Assembly (NCBI GenBank): GCA_949372755.1
Contig: CASIBO010000006.1
Coordinates: 304,781-368,780 of the forward strand
Reading direction: 5' to 3'
Length of the DNA: 64,000 nt
Origin: UBA9926 sp018645765
GTDB lineage: Bacteria > Pseudomonadota > Gammaproteobacteria > Pseudomonadales > Azotimanducaceae
Shown here piece by piece: positions 26,280 to 35,386 of this stretch (the stretch's first letter is position 1; the number at the start of each line of letters is the position of its first letter). The position numbers and the translations under genes are program-made. A model generated the notes under the pieces. The model worked only from the letters and a program-made list of their open reading frames with translations, was not told the DNA's origin and did no database searches.

Positions 26280-28163
26280 ATGTCGTCACATCCATTGGAT
26301 TCACTCTCCGCAGAAGAAGTTTCAGCCGCTGTCAAAATATTTCGAGAACATCACGGGGATGAGAAGGCCTTCTTTTCCTCGATTGGGCTAAAAGAACCTG
26401 ATAAAAGCGATGTGTTGGGTAGGAAGAGGGTGTCAAGAGTCATCGAGCTGATGGGTGTTGATCAACGGGCAGATGGTGGTTTTGTCGCGCTGGTGGATGT
26501 CACACAGAAAAAATGGCTCACGACGACTCGTTTAAACCTTGACGCACAGGTGGCCTACAATGTCGCAGATTTCGGGACTGCCATCATCTTGACTAAATCC
26601 AATGCGCAATGGCTTGAACGAGTTGCGGCAAGAGGTGTCGATGTCTCAACAGAAGAAGCGCTAGCGCTGATACAGATCGATCCATGGCCTGCCGGTGGTT
26701 ATGCCCACGAAAGTATACCGAAAGGGCACCGTGCATTACGTTGTATTGCCTTTGTTAAAGAGGACGCAACCGATAACGGCTATGCTCGGCCGGTTCATGG
26801 ACTGATTGCCCACGTCGATGTTACCGCAAGGAAAGTTACCCACATCGAAGACAGTGGCGTCATCCCTATGCCCACTGCTTCCGGGCGCTACGATGCGACA
26901 ATCCCAAGTGCTATTCGAGGAGACCTTAAGCCGTTGAGTATCACCCAGCCAAAAGGTACTAGTTTCAAGGTGGAGGGTAATAAAGTTTTATGGCAAGGTT
27001 TTGAGGTCCGCGCCTCTGTTCATCCTGTAAACGGACTCGTTTTGCATGAGCTTTCACTGCAAGAAAGGCCAATCCTCTATCGTGCTGCGCTGTCAGAAAT
27101 GGTGGTCCCCTATGGCGACAGTGACCCCATGCACAGTTGGAAACATGTGCTTGATGCGAGCGAATACAATATGGGCACAATGATAAATAGTCTTAAGCTT
27201 GGATGTGACTGCCTGGGCGAAATTCATTATCTGAATAGTCATCAGGTCACTTTTGATGGCAAACCCAGGACGATCGAAAATGCTATTTGCATCCATGAAG
27301 AAGACTATGGCATTCAATGGAAACACCATAATGCATCAGCAAATACGACGGAGGTAAGGCGATCACGGCGACTGGTGATCAGTTCTGTGTTTAGTATCGG
27401 TAACTACGACTATGGTTTCTATTGGTATCTGTATCTTGACGGAACCATCCAAATGGAAATTAAACTAACCGGCATAGTTGGGGTGAGTGCAATTTCAGCA
27501 GAAACCTTCAACCCGGCCCAGGCACCGATTATTGGTGAAAATCTTGCTTCACCTGTCCATCAACACTTGTTTTGTTTTCGGCTTGATTGGCATTTGGATG
27601 GTGGCACCAATTCATTGTTTGAGAATCAGATCGAAGTGATCCCTACCTCACCAGACAACCCCGAAGGCACTCAGTTTCAATCTGTTTCTCGACCACTTAA
27701 GACGGAATCCGAAGCGATTAGAGACAACGCACCCCATGTCAGTAGAAACTGGAAGGTGGTGAATCCTGCTTCCAGGAACAAGTGGGGTGTACCGGTTGCC
27801 TACAAACTTTTACCCGCTGCGTCACCAACAATGTTTGCTCAAGCCGGTTCCCAAATTGCGCAGCGTGCCGCTTTCGCTAGCCACAACCTGTGGGCGACAC
27901 CCTATGCCGAAGACGAACTGAGCGCGGCCGGACCCAGTACGGTGATGCACGCTGGACAAGGCGGACTGGCTGACATGACAGCGGGGAATCGAAATATTGA
28001 TGATTGCGATCTCGTGATGTGGCATACCGTTGGGCTAACCCATGTCCCTAGACCTGAAGATTGGCCCGTTATGCCCGTTGAATATACTGGTTTTCATTTG
28101 ATCCCAGTTGGGTTCTTCAACGAAAACCCCACGCTCGACCTGCCTAGAAATTGTAACGGATGA
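26280..28163 (+). CDS. Copper-containing primary amine oxidase
   Basis: A 627-residue quinoprotein. Tyr376 in the motif NYDY is the residue that self-processes to topaquinone. The catalytic base is Asp292 in VLDASEYNMG, and the copper ligands are His427 and His429 (HQH) with His606 in GFHLIPVGFF. There is no obvious signal peptide, so it is probably cytoplasmic, unlike E. coli TynA. It oxidises primary amines to aldehydes with release of ammonia and hydrogen peroxide. Its TGA overlaps the next ATG by 4 bases, which couples it to a Baeyer-Villiger monooxygenase. A regulator is not evident nearby. Confidence 0.95.
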   Translation: MSSHPLDSLSAEEVSAAVKIFREHHGDEKAFFSSIGLKEPDKSDVLGRKRVSRVIELMGVDQRADGGFVALVDVTQKKWLTTTRLNLDAQVAYNVADFGTAIILTKSNAQWLERVAARGVDVSTEEALALIQIDPWPAGGYAHESIPKGHRALRCIAFVKEDATDNGYARPVHGLIAHVDVTARKVTHIEDSGVIPMPTASGRYDATIPSAIRGDLKPLSITQPKGTSFKVEGNKVLWQGFEVRASVHPVNGLVLHELSLQERPILYRAALSEMVVPYGDSDPMHSWKHVLDASEYNMGTMINSLKLGCDCLGEIHYLNSHQVTFDGKPRTIENAICIHEEDYGIQWKHHNASANTTEVRRSRRLVISSVFSIGNYDYGFYWYLYLDGTIQMEIKLTGIVGVSAISAETFNPAQAPIIGENLASPVHQHLFCFRLDWHLDGGTNSLFENQIEVIPTSPDNPEGTQFQSVSRPLKTESEAIRDNAPHVSRNWKVVNPASRNKWGVPVAYKLLPAASPTMFAQAGSQIAQRAAFASHNLWATPYAEDELSAAGPSTVMHAGQGGLADMTAGNRNIDDCDLVMWHTVGLTHVPRPEDWPVMPVEYTGFHLIPVGFFNENPTLDLPRNCNG

Positions 28164-30088
28164 AACCAATTAACGAACAACTGGACCCGATCCTGGCTAC
28201 GGATGATCAGATTTTAGATGCACTATCAGACGCTGATACGGCATCGATCATGCTCTGCATGGTTCACCTGACGGGTGACATGGGAATCATTCGTGGTGCT
28301 GTAAAACCTATTATGGAATTTCTCGCGCCGGGCGAAGGCATAACTGCGCAAGAGCGGCAACAGGTGCTTCACCAGGCATTGGATGTCTTGAAAGGCTATC
28401 GTGATGCCCCTGGTGAACTATTTAATCCGAACGCCGATGAATTGCTAGAGATGTTGCGATTTCTTGCCGGTGACCAAATGAGCGACGAGCACGTGGCGTT
28501 TCTCACCTCAGAATTGTCCATGAATGGAGAAGATCCTTACGGGCAGCCAGCCATTTTTACTGTGCCTGAAGAAAAGCGTCAGCAATTTGAAGTTCTGGTG
28601 ATCGGTGCGGGTATGTCTGGTCTGCTAACCGCCATTCGCCTTAAAGAAGCCGGTATCTCATTCAAGGTGCTAGAAAAGAACGAGGATGTTGGCGGCACCT
28701 GGTACGAAAACCGATATCCTGGTTGTCGCGTCGATAGTGCGAACCACACGTATTCTTATTCTTTTAAACCCAAAGACTGGCCTCAGCATTTTTCACCGCA
28801 AGAAATATTGAGAGAGTATTTCTCAGACACGGCTAATGAGTTTGGTCTTCGCGAGCATATTTCGTTTCAAACGGAGGTGAGTGAAGCAAAATTTGATGAG
28901 CTATCTGGTCAGTGGCTGGTGCAGGCGATAAGCGACGGCAAGACTCGAACAATTACAGCAAACGCCGTGGTCAGTGCCGTTGGCCAACTAAACAGGCCAC
29001 ACATACCTGACATTCCGGGTGCAGAGAATTTCAACGGTGTTTCTTTTCACAGTGCTCGCTGGCAACACGAACACGATCTTAGTGGCAAGAGAATTGGGGT
29101 TATTGGTACCGGCGGTAGTGCATTTCAGTTCGCGCCAATACTTGCAGAGCAGGCAGCGTCGTTGACGTTGTTCCAAAGAACGCCGCCGTGGATTGTTCCA
29201 AACCCTGAGTATTTCAATGAGGTTCCGGCGGGTGTGCACTGGCTGCAGCGCCATGTGCCGTTTTATGCCAAGTGGTTTCGATTCAAGGTGTTCTGGCGTT
29301 CTTCTGAAGGTATGTTGGCTGCCGCAAGAGCCGACGAAGGCTGGGATCGGCCGGAAGAATCTGTCGGTGTAGTCAGTCAGATGGTGAGAGAAATGTTCCT
29401 CGAAAACCTTCGAGGTGAGCTTAAAGGCAGAGATGATCTATTAGCAAAGTGCACGCCTGGCTACCCGCCGTTTGCGAAGAGAATGCTTATCGACGATGGC
29501 AAGTATCTGCGCACACTGAAAAAAGACAACGTCGACCTGATCACTGAGCAAATCGACTGTATTACAGCGAACGGCGTTCGAACCAGCGATGGGGTCGAGC
29601 ATGAATTTGATGTGTTGATTTACGGGACCGGCTTCAAGGCAAGTGAGTTTCTATTTCCAATGAAAGTATACGGTCTGGATAGTGTTGAACTTCACGAGCA
29701 ATGGGCCGATGCCCCACAGGCCTACAAAGGGGTAACGGTGCCCGGGTTTCCCAACTTGTTCTGTACGTATGGGCCCAACACGAATATCGTGGTGAACGGA
29801 AGTATCATCTTTTTTTCTGAATGTGAGGTGCGTTACATTCTAGGGTGTCTGGCGCTGCTTCTGGAAAAAGACGCCGCCTACCTGGATGTGAAGCAGGACG
29901 TGTGCGACGCGTATAACCATTGGATAAATGAAGGCAATGCGAAAATGGCGTGGGGTCAGTCCAATGTGAATACATGGTATAAAAATGCCAGCGGTAAGAT
30001 TACACAGAATTGGCCGGGCACGTTGATTGAATTCTGGCAGCAGACGCGCATAGCAGATGAGTCGGACTACTGGATCAAGCGCTTATAG
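28160..30088 (+). CDS. Baeyer-Villiger monooxygenase, HAPMO-like
   Basis: A 642-residue flavoprotein monooxygenase. The FAD-binding motif VIGAGMSGL near residue 151 is preceded by a helical N-terminal extension of about 140 residues, as in 4-hydroxyacetophenone monooxygenase (640 residues). GGTWYENRYPGCRVDS follows. The BVMO fingerprint FxGxxxHxxxW appears as FNGVSFHSARW from Phe291. The NADPH-binding GxGxxA appears as IGTGGSAFQ. It inserts oxygen next to a carbonyl of ketones or aldehydes using NADPH. It is co-translated with the copper amine oxidase, so the pair may convert an amine to a carbonyl and then to an ester or formate; this is inference. Confidence 0.93.
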   Translation: MKPINEQLDPILATDDQILDALSDADTASIMLCMVHLTGDMGIIRGAVKPIMEFLAPGEGITAQERQQVLHQALDVLKGYRDAPGELFNPNADELLEMLRFLAGDQMSDEHVAFLTSELSMNGEDPYGQPAIFTVPEEKRQQFEVLVIGAGMSGLLTAIRLKEAGISFKVLEKNEDVGGTWYENRYPGCRVDSANHTYSYSFKPKDWPQHFSPQEILREYFSDTANEFGLREHISFQTEVSEAKFDELSGQWLVQAISDGKTRTITANAVVSAVGQLNRPHIPDIPGAENFNGVSFHSARWQHEHDLSGKRIGVIGTGGSAFQFAPILAEQAASLTLFQRTPPWIVPNPEYFNEVPAGVHWLQRHVPFYAKWFRFKVFWRSSEGMLAAARADEGWDRPEESVGVVSQMVREMFLENLRGELKGRDDLLAKCTPGYPPFAKRMLIDDGKYLRTLKKDNVDLITEQIDCITANGVRTSDGVEHEFDVLIYGTGFKASEFLFPMKVYGLDSVELHEQWADAPQAYKGVTVPGFPNLFCTYGPNTNIVVNGSIIFFSECEVRYILGCLALLLEKDAAYLDVKQDVCDAYNHWINEGNAKMAWGQSNVNTWYKNASGKITQNWPGTLIEFWQQTRIADESDYWIKRL

Positions 30089-30559
30089 AACGTCTTTGTC
30101 GCCCTTACTAGCGAACCTTAAAAACTAGAAGTCCCGTTCCGTTAATTGGCGGGGTGGGGTGCTGGGTCGCTGGAGAGGGTTGGTGGGTAGGTCGAAATAC
30201 GTAGACCGAAGCAAGGGCTAGCCATTGCGTTTAAACGCAAGCGGCGCGCGATAACATCGTTGGTAGACGCGCAGGAAGCGGCCAGAGCGTCGAGCTGATC
30301 ATTAACCACGCGTTCAACATTGGGCGATGAGCGGCGTTCTGGGCCATTTGAGCGCACGTCGATGTGAGAGTTCTGAGTCAAACCCAAAACGGTGCGGTAC
30401 AAATAGCGCGTTGCTCGTTTGAGCAAGCTCGGAGGCGGGAGGCTTTACTGCTCGGTTTTGAAACGAATAAAGCGCGACACCAACCTGTTGGGCTGCATTA
30501 GGCCAGACAAAGAATGTATGATTCGAAATAGCACAACGCCAGAGCGACCGTACTCGCCC
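30089..30559. other. Intergenic region without supported gene
   Basis: About 470 bases between the BVMO gene and the XRE remnant. Open frames here have no motif or ribosome binding site. No terminator with a clear T-run was found after the BVMO stop. Confidence 0.4.
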
Positions 30560-30759
30560 CTAATTTGGATCTTGATCGTCGAATATTTCTTCGAACGACA
30601 ATTTAAATAACCGGGCTGTTTTAGAGGCCAACGGCAGGCGCGGGTCGAACTTACCTTTTCCATCGCGATGATGGTTTGCCGGAAAACGCCCAGTTGCGTT
30701 GCCAGCTCGGCTTGGGTCCAACCTTTTATCGCTCGTAATCGTTTGAGTCTATTTTTCAT
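30560..30759 (-). pseudogene. Frameshifted XRE-family HTH regulator
   Basis: The frame from 30759 reads MKNRLKRLRAIKGWTQAELA and GVFRQTIIAMEK, a classic Cro/CI HTH of the small YgzD/YozG type. After MEK the frame is lost. One base short in the AAAA run near 30656 restores KFDPRLPLASKTARLF and LSFEEIFD up to a TAG at 30560. The intact form would be about 67 residues, the normal size for this family. Either the gene is inactivated or the base is a sequencing error in a short homopolymer. These regulators usually pair with a small membrane protein; none is present. Confidence 0.78.
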
Positions 30760-30957
30760 GCCATTCTGATCCGGTATTTCACGTCGAATGGGTTTGAATT
30801 GAAGCGCATAGTGGCGCTTTGCTGGGCTTTCCAGCGGGTATCCTGGTGGGTATAAGGGGGCGATTCCGTTAATGAGGGTGGTTATTTCTAAATACTTTTT
30901 ATCGGCCAGTGGTGATATCGGTTGTATCGGTAGGGGTAGAGCCGATAGGGTGCTCGG

Positions 30958-32322
30958 ATGAATGATAATGGCTCAGAAGAAACGAGCGCCGCGCTCGATG
31001 GTGCGATTGCACCCACGTTCTTCAAATATTTGGTCCCATCGCTTGCCAGCATGATTGCGATGACGTCTGCATCGCTGGTAGACGGCATTTTTATCGGTAA
31101 CTATATCGGGGTGACGGCACTCGCCGCGGTAAACCTCATCATCCCCATCACGTCTTTGGTATTTGGTATTGCAATGATGTTGTCGGTGGGTGGGTCCGTG
31201 CGTGCGGGTAAGTATCTTGGTGAGAAGAAGGTTGCTGCGGCATCTTCTATATTCAGTAAAACGTTACTCAGCGTTGCAATGTACGGCGTCGTCGTAATCG
31301 CACTCGGCCTGATTTTGAAAGACCAGCTGTTTACTGGGCTCGGTGCCACCGACGCGCTGTTTCCAGTCATGAGCGAGTATTACGTCGTCATCATGCCTTT
31401 TCTGTTTACACAACTAATCGTTGTTGTGCTGTACTTTTTTGTACGGCTCGATGGTATGCCCAACTTAGCTGCGATAGCGCTGTCCATCGCGGCCGCGGTG
31501 AATGTCTTACTCGATTATCTGTTTATCGTTGTCTATGGTTGGGGGCTCTCGGGGGCCGCTTTCGCAACAGGTCTCTCGCAGACTATCCCCATGTTCGTGC
31601 TGATGGGTTATTTTTATTGGCCCAAAAGACGATTGCAATTTACTGTTTGGCAACATGATTGGCGGGAAGTTCTTCAGGCTGCCTATAACGGTGTCTCTGA
31701 ATTTATTAATGAATCCTCGGGGGGCATTATTGCGTTTATTTTTAATTGGATGCTGATCGAGCGCGCAGGTGTAAACGGTGTGGCAGCAATAACGGTGGTT
31801 AACTACCTGATGCTGCTCGGCTTTATGATGTTCTTTTCGATTTCGGACACCGTCACCGTCATGGTTTCTCAAAATTTCGGGGCGGGATACGTCAAAAGGA
31901 TTGAAGCATTCCTCAAACTCGCTGGCAGTGTCGTTGCGATAATCAGCGCGACGTTTATTTGGCTGTTGCTGACAATGAGTGAGGAAATGATCTCGATCTT
32001 TGTCGATGAAAAAAATAGTGCTGAGATGATATTGCTTGCGAAAGAATTTATACCCTTTGTTTGGCCGGTGTTTTTGTTTGTAGGTTTTAATATGCTGGTG
32101 TCTGGTTATCTGACGGCGGTTCATCGACCTTTTGAATCAGGTCTTGTTGCACTGCTTAGGAGCTTGGTCTTGCCCGCGGGGTTTCTACTACTATTTTATT
32201 TTTTATTGTCTGACTATCAATTCGTAGTTGCTTTATCGGTCGCGGAGGGCTTTGCCTTCTTTATAGCTGCGGCCTTATTTTTTCGCCAGAGACCTAGCAA
32301 GGTTCTTCGGTCGAGCCGTTAA
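30958..32322 (+). CDS. MATE family multidrug efflux transporter
   Basis: A 454-residue inner-membrane protein with about twelve transmembrane helices in two related halves, as in the MatE fold. The first half begins YLVPSLASMIAMTSASLVDG, typical of DinF/NorM-like proteins, and the second half repeats the pattern from about residue 235. It would exchange cationic drugs for sodium or protons. The start follows GGTGCTCGG, a weak ribosome site. It is a single gene followed by a hairpin without a T-run. Confidence 0.93.
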   Translation: MNDNGSEETSAALDGAIAPTFFKYLVPSLASMIAMTSASLVDGIFIGNYIGVTALAAVNLIIPITSLVFGIAMMLSVGGSVRAGKYLGEKKVAAASSIFSKTLLSVAMYGVVVIALGLILKDQLFTGLGATDALFPVMSEYYVVIMPFLFTQLIVVVLYFFVRLDGMPNLAAIALSIAAAVNVLLDYLFIVVYGWGLSGAAFATGLSQTIPMFVLMGYFYWPKRRLQFTVWQHDWREVLQAAYNGVSEFINESSGGIIAFIFNWMLIERAGVNGVAAITVVNYLMLLGFMMFFSISDTVTVMVSQNFGAGYVKRIEAFLKLAGSVVAIISATFIWLLLTMSEEMISIFVDEKNSAEMILLAKEFIPFVWPVFLFVGFNMLVSGYLTAVHRPFESGLVALLRSLVLPAGFLLLFYFLLSDYQFVVALSVAEGFAFFIAAALFFRQRPSKVLRSSR

Positions 32323-32347
32323 GTAAAAGGCAAGGTGACGCGGGGTT

Positions 32348-32368
32348 TGCGTCATCGTCAATGACGCA
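32348..32368 (+). terminator. Hairpin after the MATE gene (weak terminator candidate)
   Basis: TGCGTCAT (32348-32355) and ATGACGCA (32361-32368) form an 8-bp perfect stem with a 5-nt loop, 25 bases after the MATE stop. A third half-site (TGACGC, 32336-32341) could form an alternative hairpin. No T-run follows, so it is only a candidate. Confidence 0.4.
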
Positions 32369-32554
32369 GTGTCGGTCTGGGCGTAGGATTAAATGGGTAA
32401 CCGCCAGAATCCTTTGATCCGGATGCCGACCTATTTTTCAGATCAAGCGGACATACAAAACGGTACGGGTCTCAGACTATGGGTCTCGCCGGCAGATGCC
32501 TGAGCCGCGTAGTCCTACCCATCAGACAGCGCTATACCAGTATTACTCGTCGTC

Positions 32555-32585
32555 ATCGGTAATACGTACCAACACTCGGCGTCCC
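32555..32585 (+). repeat. Repeat A4 (degenerate copy)
   Basis: This segment aligns with the near-identical copies at 44933 and 63969: it shares GTAATAC, TACCAA, ACT, GG and GTCCC in the same order and spacing. It lies in a 500-base gap (32323-32823) between the MATE and PsiE genes that otherwise holds no gene I can support. Confidence 0.5.
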
Positions 32586-32823
32586 ATCTGCTGATGGCGA
32601 GGGTAGCAGGCAACTTTTAGGTCGCTAGGACGCCGGGAGCGTTCTAAAGGCTGAACGAGGTCTTTGGAATCAGGTCAGTCAAGGCGCTCCGGCTGTCCTA
32701 TGTGGTTCCGCCGTGCTCCGTATCGTTAGTTTCTTGCGTCTGCCTTAGTTGGCGCGCTTTACGGGTATCTTTTTGCCTATTTTTAAGTACATTAAGAAGA
32801 TGCTTTAAACGGAAGACGAACTC

Positions 32824-33297
32824 ATGCTCAATGAACCTGGTGATTCCGAACAACAAAAACCCTCTGCGATTGATCGCATTCTGGATTTTATCCTGGAGAG
32901 AAATCGCTTAAATCAACGCTTGCACTGGACCACTATTGTCAGTGAGAAAACCTTGCTGGCGATTATCGGGATGCTGACGGTTGTTGCATCTGCGGACGCA
33001 ATATTCTCAATTTTTGTTGCCCGAGAGGTCACCCTCCCGGATCTTTTCCTTTTGTTTATCTACGTTGAAATTATCGGCATGATCGGCGCGTTTTACTCAA
33101 CCAACCGAATTCCGGTGACGTTACCCATTATTATTGCCATCACGGCGCTCTGCAGGTTGATTGTTATGCAGAGCAAAGAGATGGACGCCTTGACGCTACT
33201 TGCGGAGGCTGGCGCAATTTTTGTGCTCAGCGGAGCCGCTTATTTAATGAGTCTCAAGGACAAAATGAGCCTAGAGAAGCTCGAGCGCCGAGATTGA
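32824..33297 (+). CDS. psiE: PsiE-like membrane protein
   Basis: A 157-residue protein with four predicted membrane helices. The segments LFIYVEIIGMIGAFY, NRIPVTLPIIIAITALCRLIV and the C-terminal helix match the phosphate-starvation-inducible PsiE family. Its biochemical role is not known. An acidic, hydrophilic 40-residue N-terminus precedes the first helix. The E. coli gene responds to phosphate limitation; I did not find a Pho box here. The leader GACGAACTC has no strong ribosome site. Confidence 0.85.
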   Translation: MLNEPGDSEQQKPSAIDRILDFILERNRLNQRLHWTTIVSEKTLLAIIGMLTVVASADAIFSIFVAREVTLPDLFLLFIYVEIIGMIGAFYSTNRIPVTLPIIIAITALCRLIVMQSKEMDALTLLAEAGAIFVLSGAAYLMSLKDKMSLEKLERRD

Positions 33298-33557
33298 GCG
33301 CTGGGTTTGTCCGCTGCGCCTCTGAGTTCTTAGTTGGCAACCAGGGCGTCGGTCGTAACGCGGCGCTGTGATATTCCCGCTTCAAAGAACGCCGTAATCT
33401 TGCGCGAGATCGTTCCTAAACGCATGCGTTGCCCCGGATTATACTGAGCGAAGCTATTCCGCGACGCGCATCTGATAATAGACCTTGCCCGCAGTTGCTT
33501 GAACCGCATCGCGAAGAATCGATACTGGGGAGAGGTAAGCGGGTCATTTGTGTGGTG

Positions 33558-33815
33558 ATGAGCGTGAGAAATTTCGTTAGCCTTTGGTGGTCGTTTTTAA
33601 GCCGCGTTGTGATCACGCTTCTATTTGTGACGCCGAGTGCTGGTGCCCACAGTGACGCGCTGTTTGAATGGGTTGGGACCGAGATCGACGAACCCAAGGC
33701 TCGCTGCCCAGACAGGGTAAAGGAGCAAAGAGGGCCATCAGAGCCGTTCAGGGCGGATCAATTGGCAGCCGTCATTGGCTGTATTGGGTTCGAATCAAAA
33801 ATAAAGACACGGTAA
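33558..33815 (+). CDS. Small exported protein of unknown function
   Basis: An 85-residue protein is possible from the ATG at 33558: a basic start, a hydrophobic core (SRVVITLLFVTPSAGA) resembling a Sec signal, then a short mature part rich in charged residues with two cysteines (ARCPDRV, IGCIGF). I see no family. The frame is open upstream to 33429, but that part lacks signal character. It precedes the Rap1a-like gene by 138 bases. It could be a chance open frame. Confidence 0.4.
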   Translation: MSVRNFVSLWWSFLSRVVITLLFVTPSAGAHSDALFEWVGTEIDEPKARCPDRVKEQRGPSEPFRADQLAAVIGCIGFESKIKTR

Positions 33816-33953
33816 CAAGCCGAGAGCTTAGGCCAGACGTTACGTCTGGTGGCGTGAGATGATCGTGCGGCGTGCCCAAACAATTAAAGCGTCAATTTCT
33901 ATGATAAATTGCGCCCGAAAATTTAGAATTATCACCAACAAAGATGAACGATA

Positions 33954-34346
33954 ATGCAATTGACTGCTCTAATCATGATTGTCCTGCTTGCCACGCCTGC
34001 TTCTGCCGCTGGCTCTGGTTCTGCGCAACTCGGGGAAACCCACTCTGCACTTGAATTAATGACTGCGTGCCAGGCACCGGCAGAAGACCTTTCTTCACGG
34101 GCCTTTTGTCGGGGATTTGTTATCGCGGCCTACGATGGTATTCAGTTCTATATGCGAGCGCAGTCACAAAGCGAAGGAATACGGTTAGATCAAGGTTTTC
34201 AGGTATGCCCGCACGAGGCTGTTCGTTCGGACACGTTGATTTCTACTTTAGTGGCGTTTGCTGAGCGAAACCCAGATGCCTTGCGACTCACTGCGTTTAG
34301 TTTTGCTCAAATGGCGATGGTTGGTGCTTATCCTTGTAGAACTTAA
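33954..34346 (+). CDS. Rap1a/Tai-like exported protein
   Basis: A 130-residue periplasmic protein. A signal peptide (about 1-18, ending PASAA) is followed by the Rap1a/Tai pattern: CRGFVIAAYDGIQF, then CPHEAVRSDTLISTLVAF, then NPDALRLTAFSFAQMAM and a terminal YPC. Four cysteines are positioned for disulfides. In Serratia, Rap proteins give immunity to type VI amidase effectors. No T6SS or amidase gene is nearby, so here it may be an orphan immunity or general periplasmic protein. Confidence 0.72.
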   Translation: MQLTALIMIVLLATPASAAGSGSAQLGETHSALELMTACQAPAEDLSSRAFCRGFVIAAYDGIQFYMRAQSQSEGIRLDQGFQVCPHEAVRSDTLISTLVAFAERNPDALRLTAFSFAQMAMVGAYPCRT

Positions 34347-34460
34347 CGATGGCGTCTGCCCGCTCCAGCGCTTGGGTGATATTGATCCGTCTTAGTGTCC
34401 AGCGCGGTCAGAGCGGCAGGCATTTTTCGCGGTGATCCTGATCGAAAAAAAATCTGGTTG

Positions 34461-34492
34461 CGGACTTTAAAAGTCCGGAGCGTTTTGTTTTT
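34461..34492. terminator. Bidirectional hairpin terminator
   Basis: CGGACTT (34461-34467), loop TAA, AAGTCCG (34471-34477): a perfect 7-bp stem. On the plus strand it is followed by CGTTTTGTTTTT; on the minus strand a run of eight Ts lies 8 bases after the stem. It lies 114 bases after the Rap1a-like stop. Confidence 0.55.
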
Positions 34493-34739
34493 GGGCCACA
34501 GCTTATTGTTCTTGCGGTTACCATCGAGCGGTTTTGGATACGACAAATTTGACGGCTAAAGATGACACTAAATATATCAATAAAAGCACTTGTAATAATC
34601 CAAGGGGCGCTCGTTATCGGACTGGTACCAATAGACCTGTTTTTTGGAGAGGTTAGGTTGGGATATATCCTGCCGCTTTACACGTTTTAGGATGCGCAAC
34701 TTACCTGGAGCTTTCCAAGCGTGAAGAGCAGGAAATGGC

Positions 34740-34863
34740 ACAGCCAGATACGGTCTGCGGGGCAGTCGGCTTGGCTTGGCCAGGGCCGCAGTTTGACCAT
34801 TTTGTCTCTGCCGCCCTCTATATAGCGTTCTTTGCGCTCGTCGGAGCTAATGGGTGGGTGCGG
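34740..34863 (-). pseudogene. Remnant B2 of a decayed small-protein family
   Basis: The minus strand reads PPISSDERKERYIEGGRDKM and then VKL, closely matching the N-terminal part of copies B3 (43.2 kb) and B5 (47.9 kb). After VKL a small deletion shifts the frame, although the DNA still aligns through GGCCAAGCC. No complete gene remains. It lies just upstream of the Zur box. Confidence 0.55.
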
Positions 34864-34876
34864 CCTCTAAAACCTT

Positions 34877-34893
34877 ATGTTATAGTATATCAT
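34877..34893 (+). promoter_or_regulatory. Zur box overlapping the zur promoter
   Basis: ATGTTATAGTATATCAT matches the proteobacterial Zur consensus ATGTTATAnTATAACAT at all but one position and is itself a near-palindrome. The central TATAGT can serve as a -10 element, so Zur binding would block its own promoter. It lies 26 bases upstream of the zur start. The assignment follows from the adjacent Fur-family gene and zinc genes. Confidence 0.75.
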
Positions 34894-34918
34894 TAGCGTT
34901 CTAAGGGGGCCCGCGCCT

Positions 34919-35386
34919 ATGTCTGCACACAAAGCTCAAACGACAAATAGTGCCCTTAAACAGGCTGAATCGCTGTGTAGCAGTCGAGGGACACGACTTA
35001 CCGAAAAACGTAAGCAGGTTCTAACCGGGCTGCTGGAATCCAGAAAGGCTCTGTCTGCTTATGAGTTGACGGCTTACTGCCGAAACCACTTAGGGTCTGA
35101 ACTACCAGCCATGTCGGTTTATCGGATACTAGAGTTTCTTGAGGGAGAAAGCCTGGTTCATCGACTAGATCTCGCTAAAAAATACGTCGCATGCTCCCAT
35201 ATTTTGTGTGAACACAAGCACGAACTCCCGCAGTTTTTAATCTGTAAAGCATGTTACAAAGTACAGGAAATTAGTATCAGGAAAAGTCTGATTGACTCTC
35301 TGAATCAGTCAGTTGAGGGGGCGAGCTTTAGGTTAGCGAGTCAGCAGCTTGAGTTCGACTGTTTCTGCGAGGACTGTTATGAGTAG
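34919..35386 (+). CDS. zur: Zinc uptake regulator Zur (Fur family)
   Basis: A 155-residue Fur-family repressor. The N-terminal winged helix runs from about residue 20 to 85 (RLTEKRKQVLTGLLES, then MSVYRILEFLEGESLVHRL). The structural zinc site is CKAC and C-F-C-E-D-C near the C-terminus, and HILCEHKHELPQF forms the regulatory metal loop. That His/Cys arrangement, together with CobW and ZnuD neighbours, points to zinc rather than iron. It is the first gene of an operon with a MerC-domain protein (8-base overlap) and a CobW GTPase. A consensus Zur box lies upstream. Confidence 0.9.
   Translation: MSAHKAQTTNSALKQAESLCSSRGTRLTEKRKQVLTGLLESRKALSAYELTAYCRNHLGSELPAMSVYRILEFLEGESLVHRLDLAKKYVACSHILCEHKHELPQFLICKACYKVQEISIRKSLIDSLNQSVEGASFRLASQQLEFDCFCEDCYE

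Noticed and set aside
34343..34546. Minus-strand frame of 67 codons after the Rap1a-like gene
   Set aside because: It spans a terminator hairpin and shows no protein signature.
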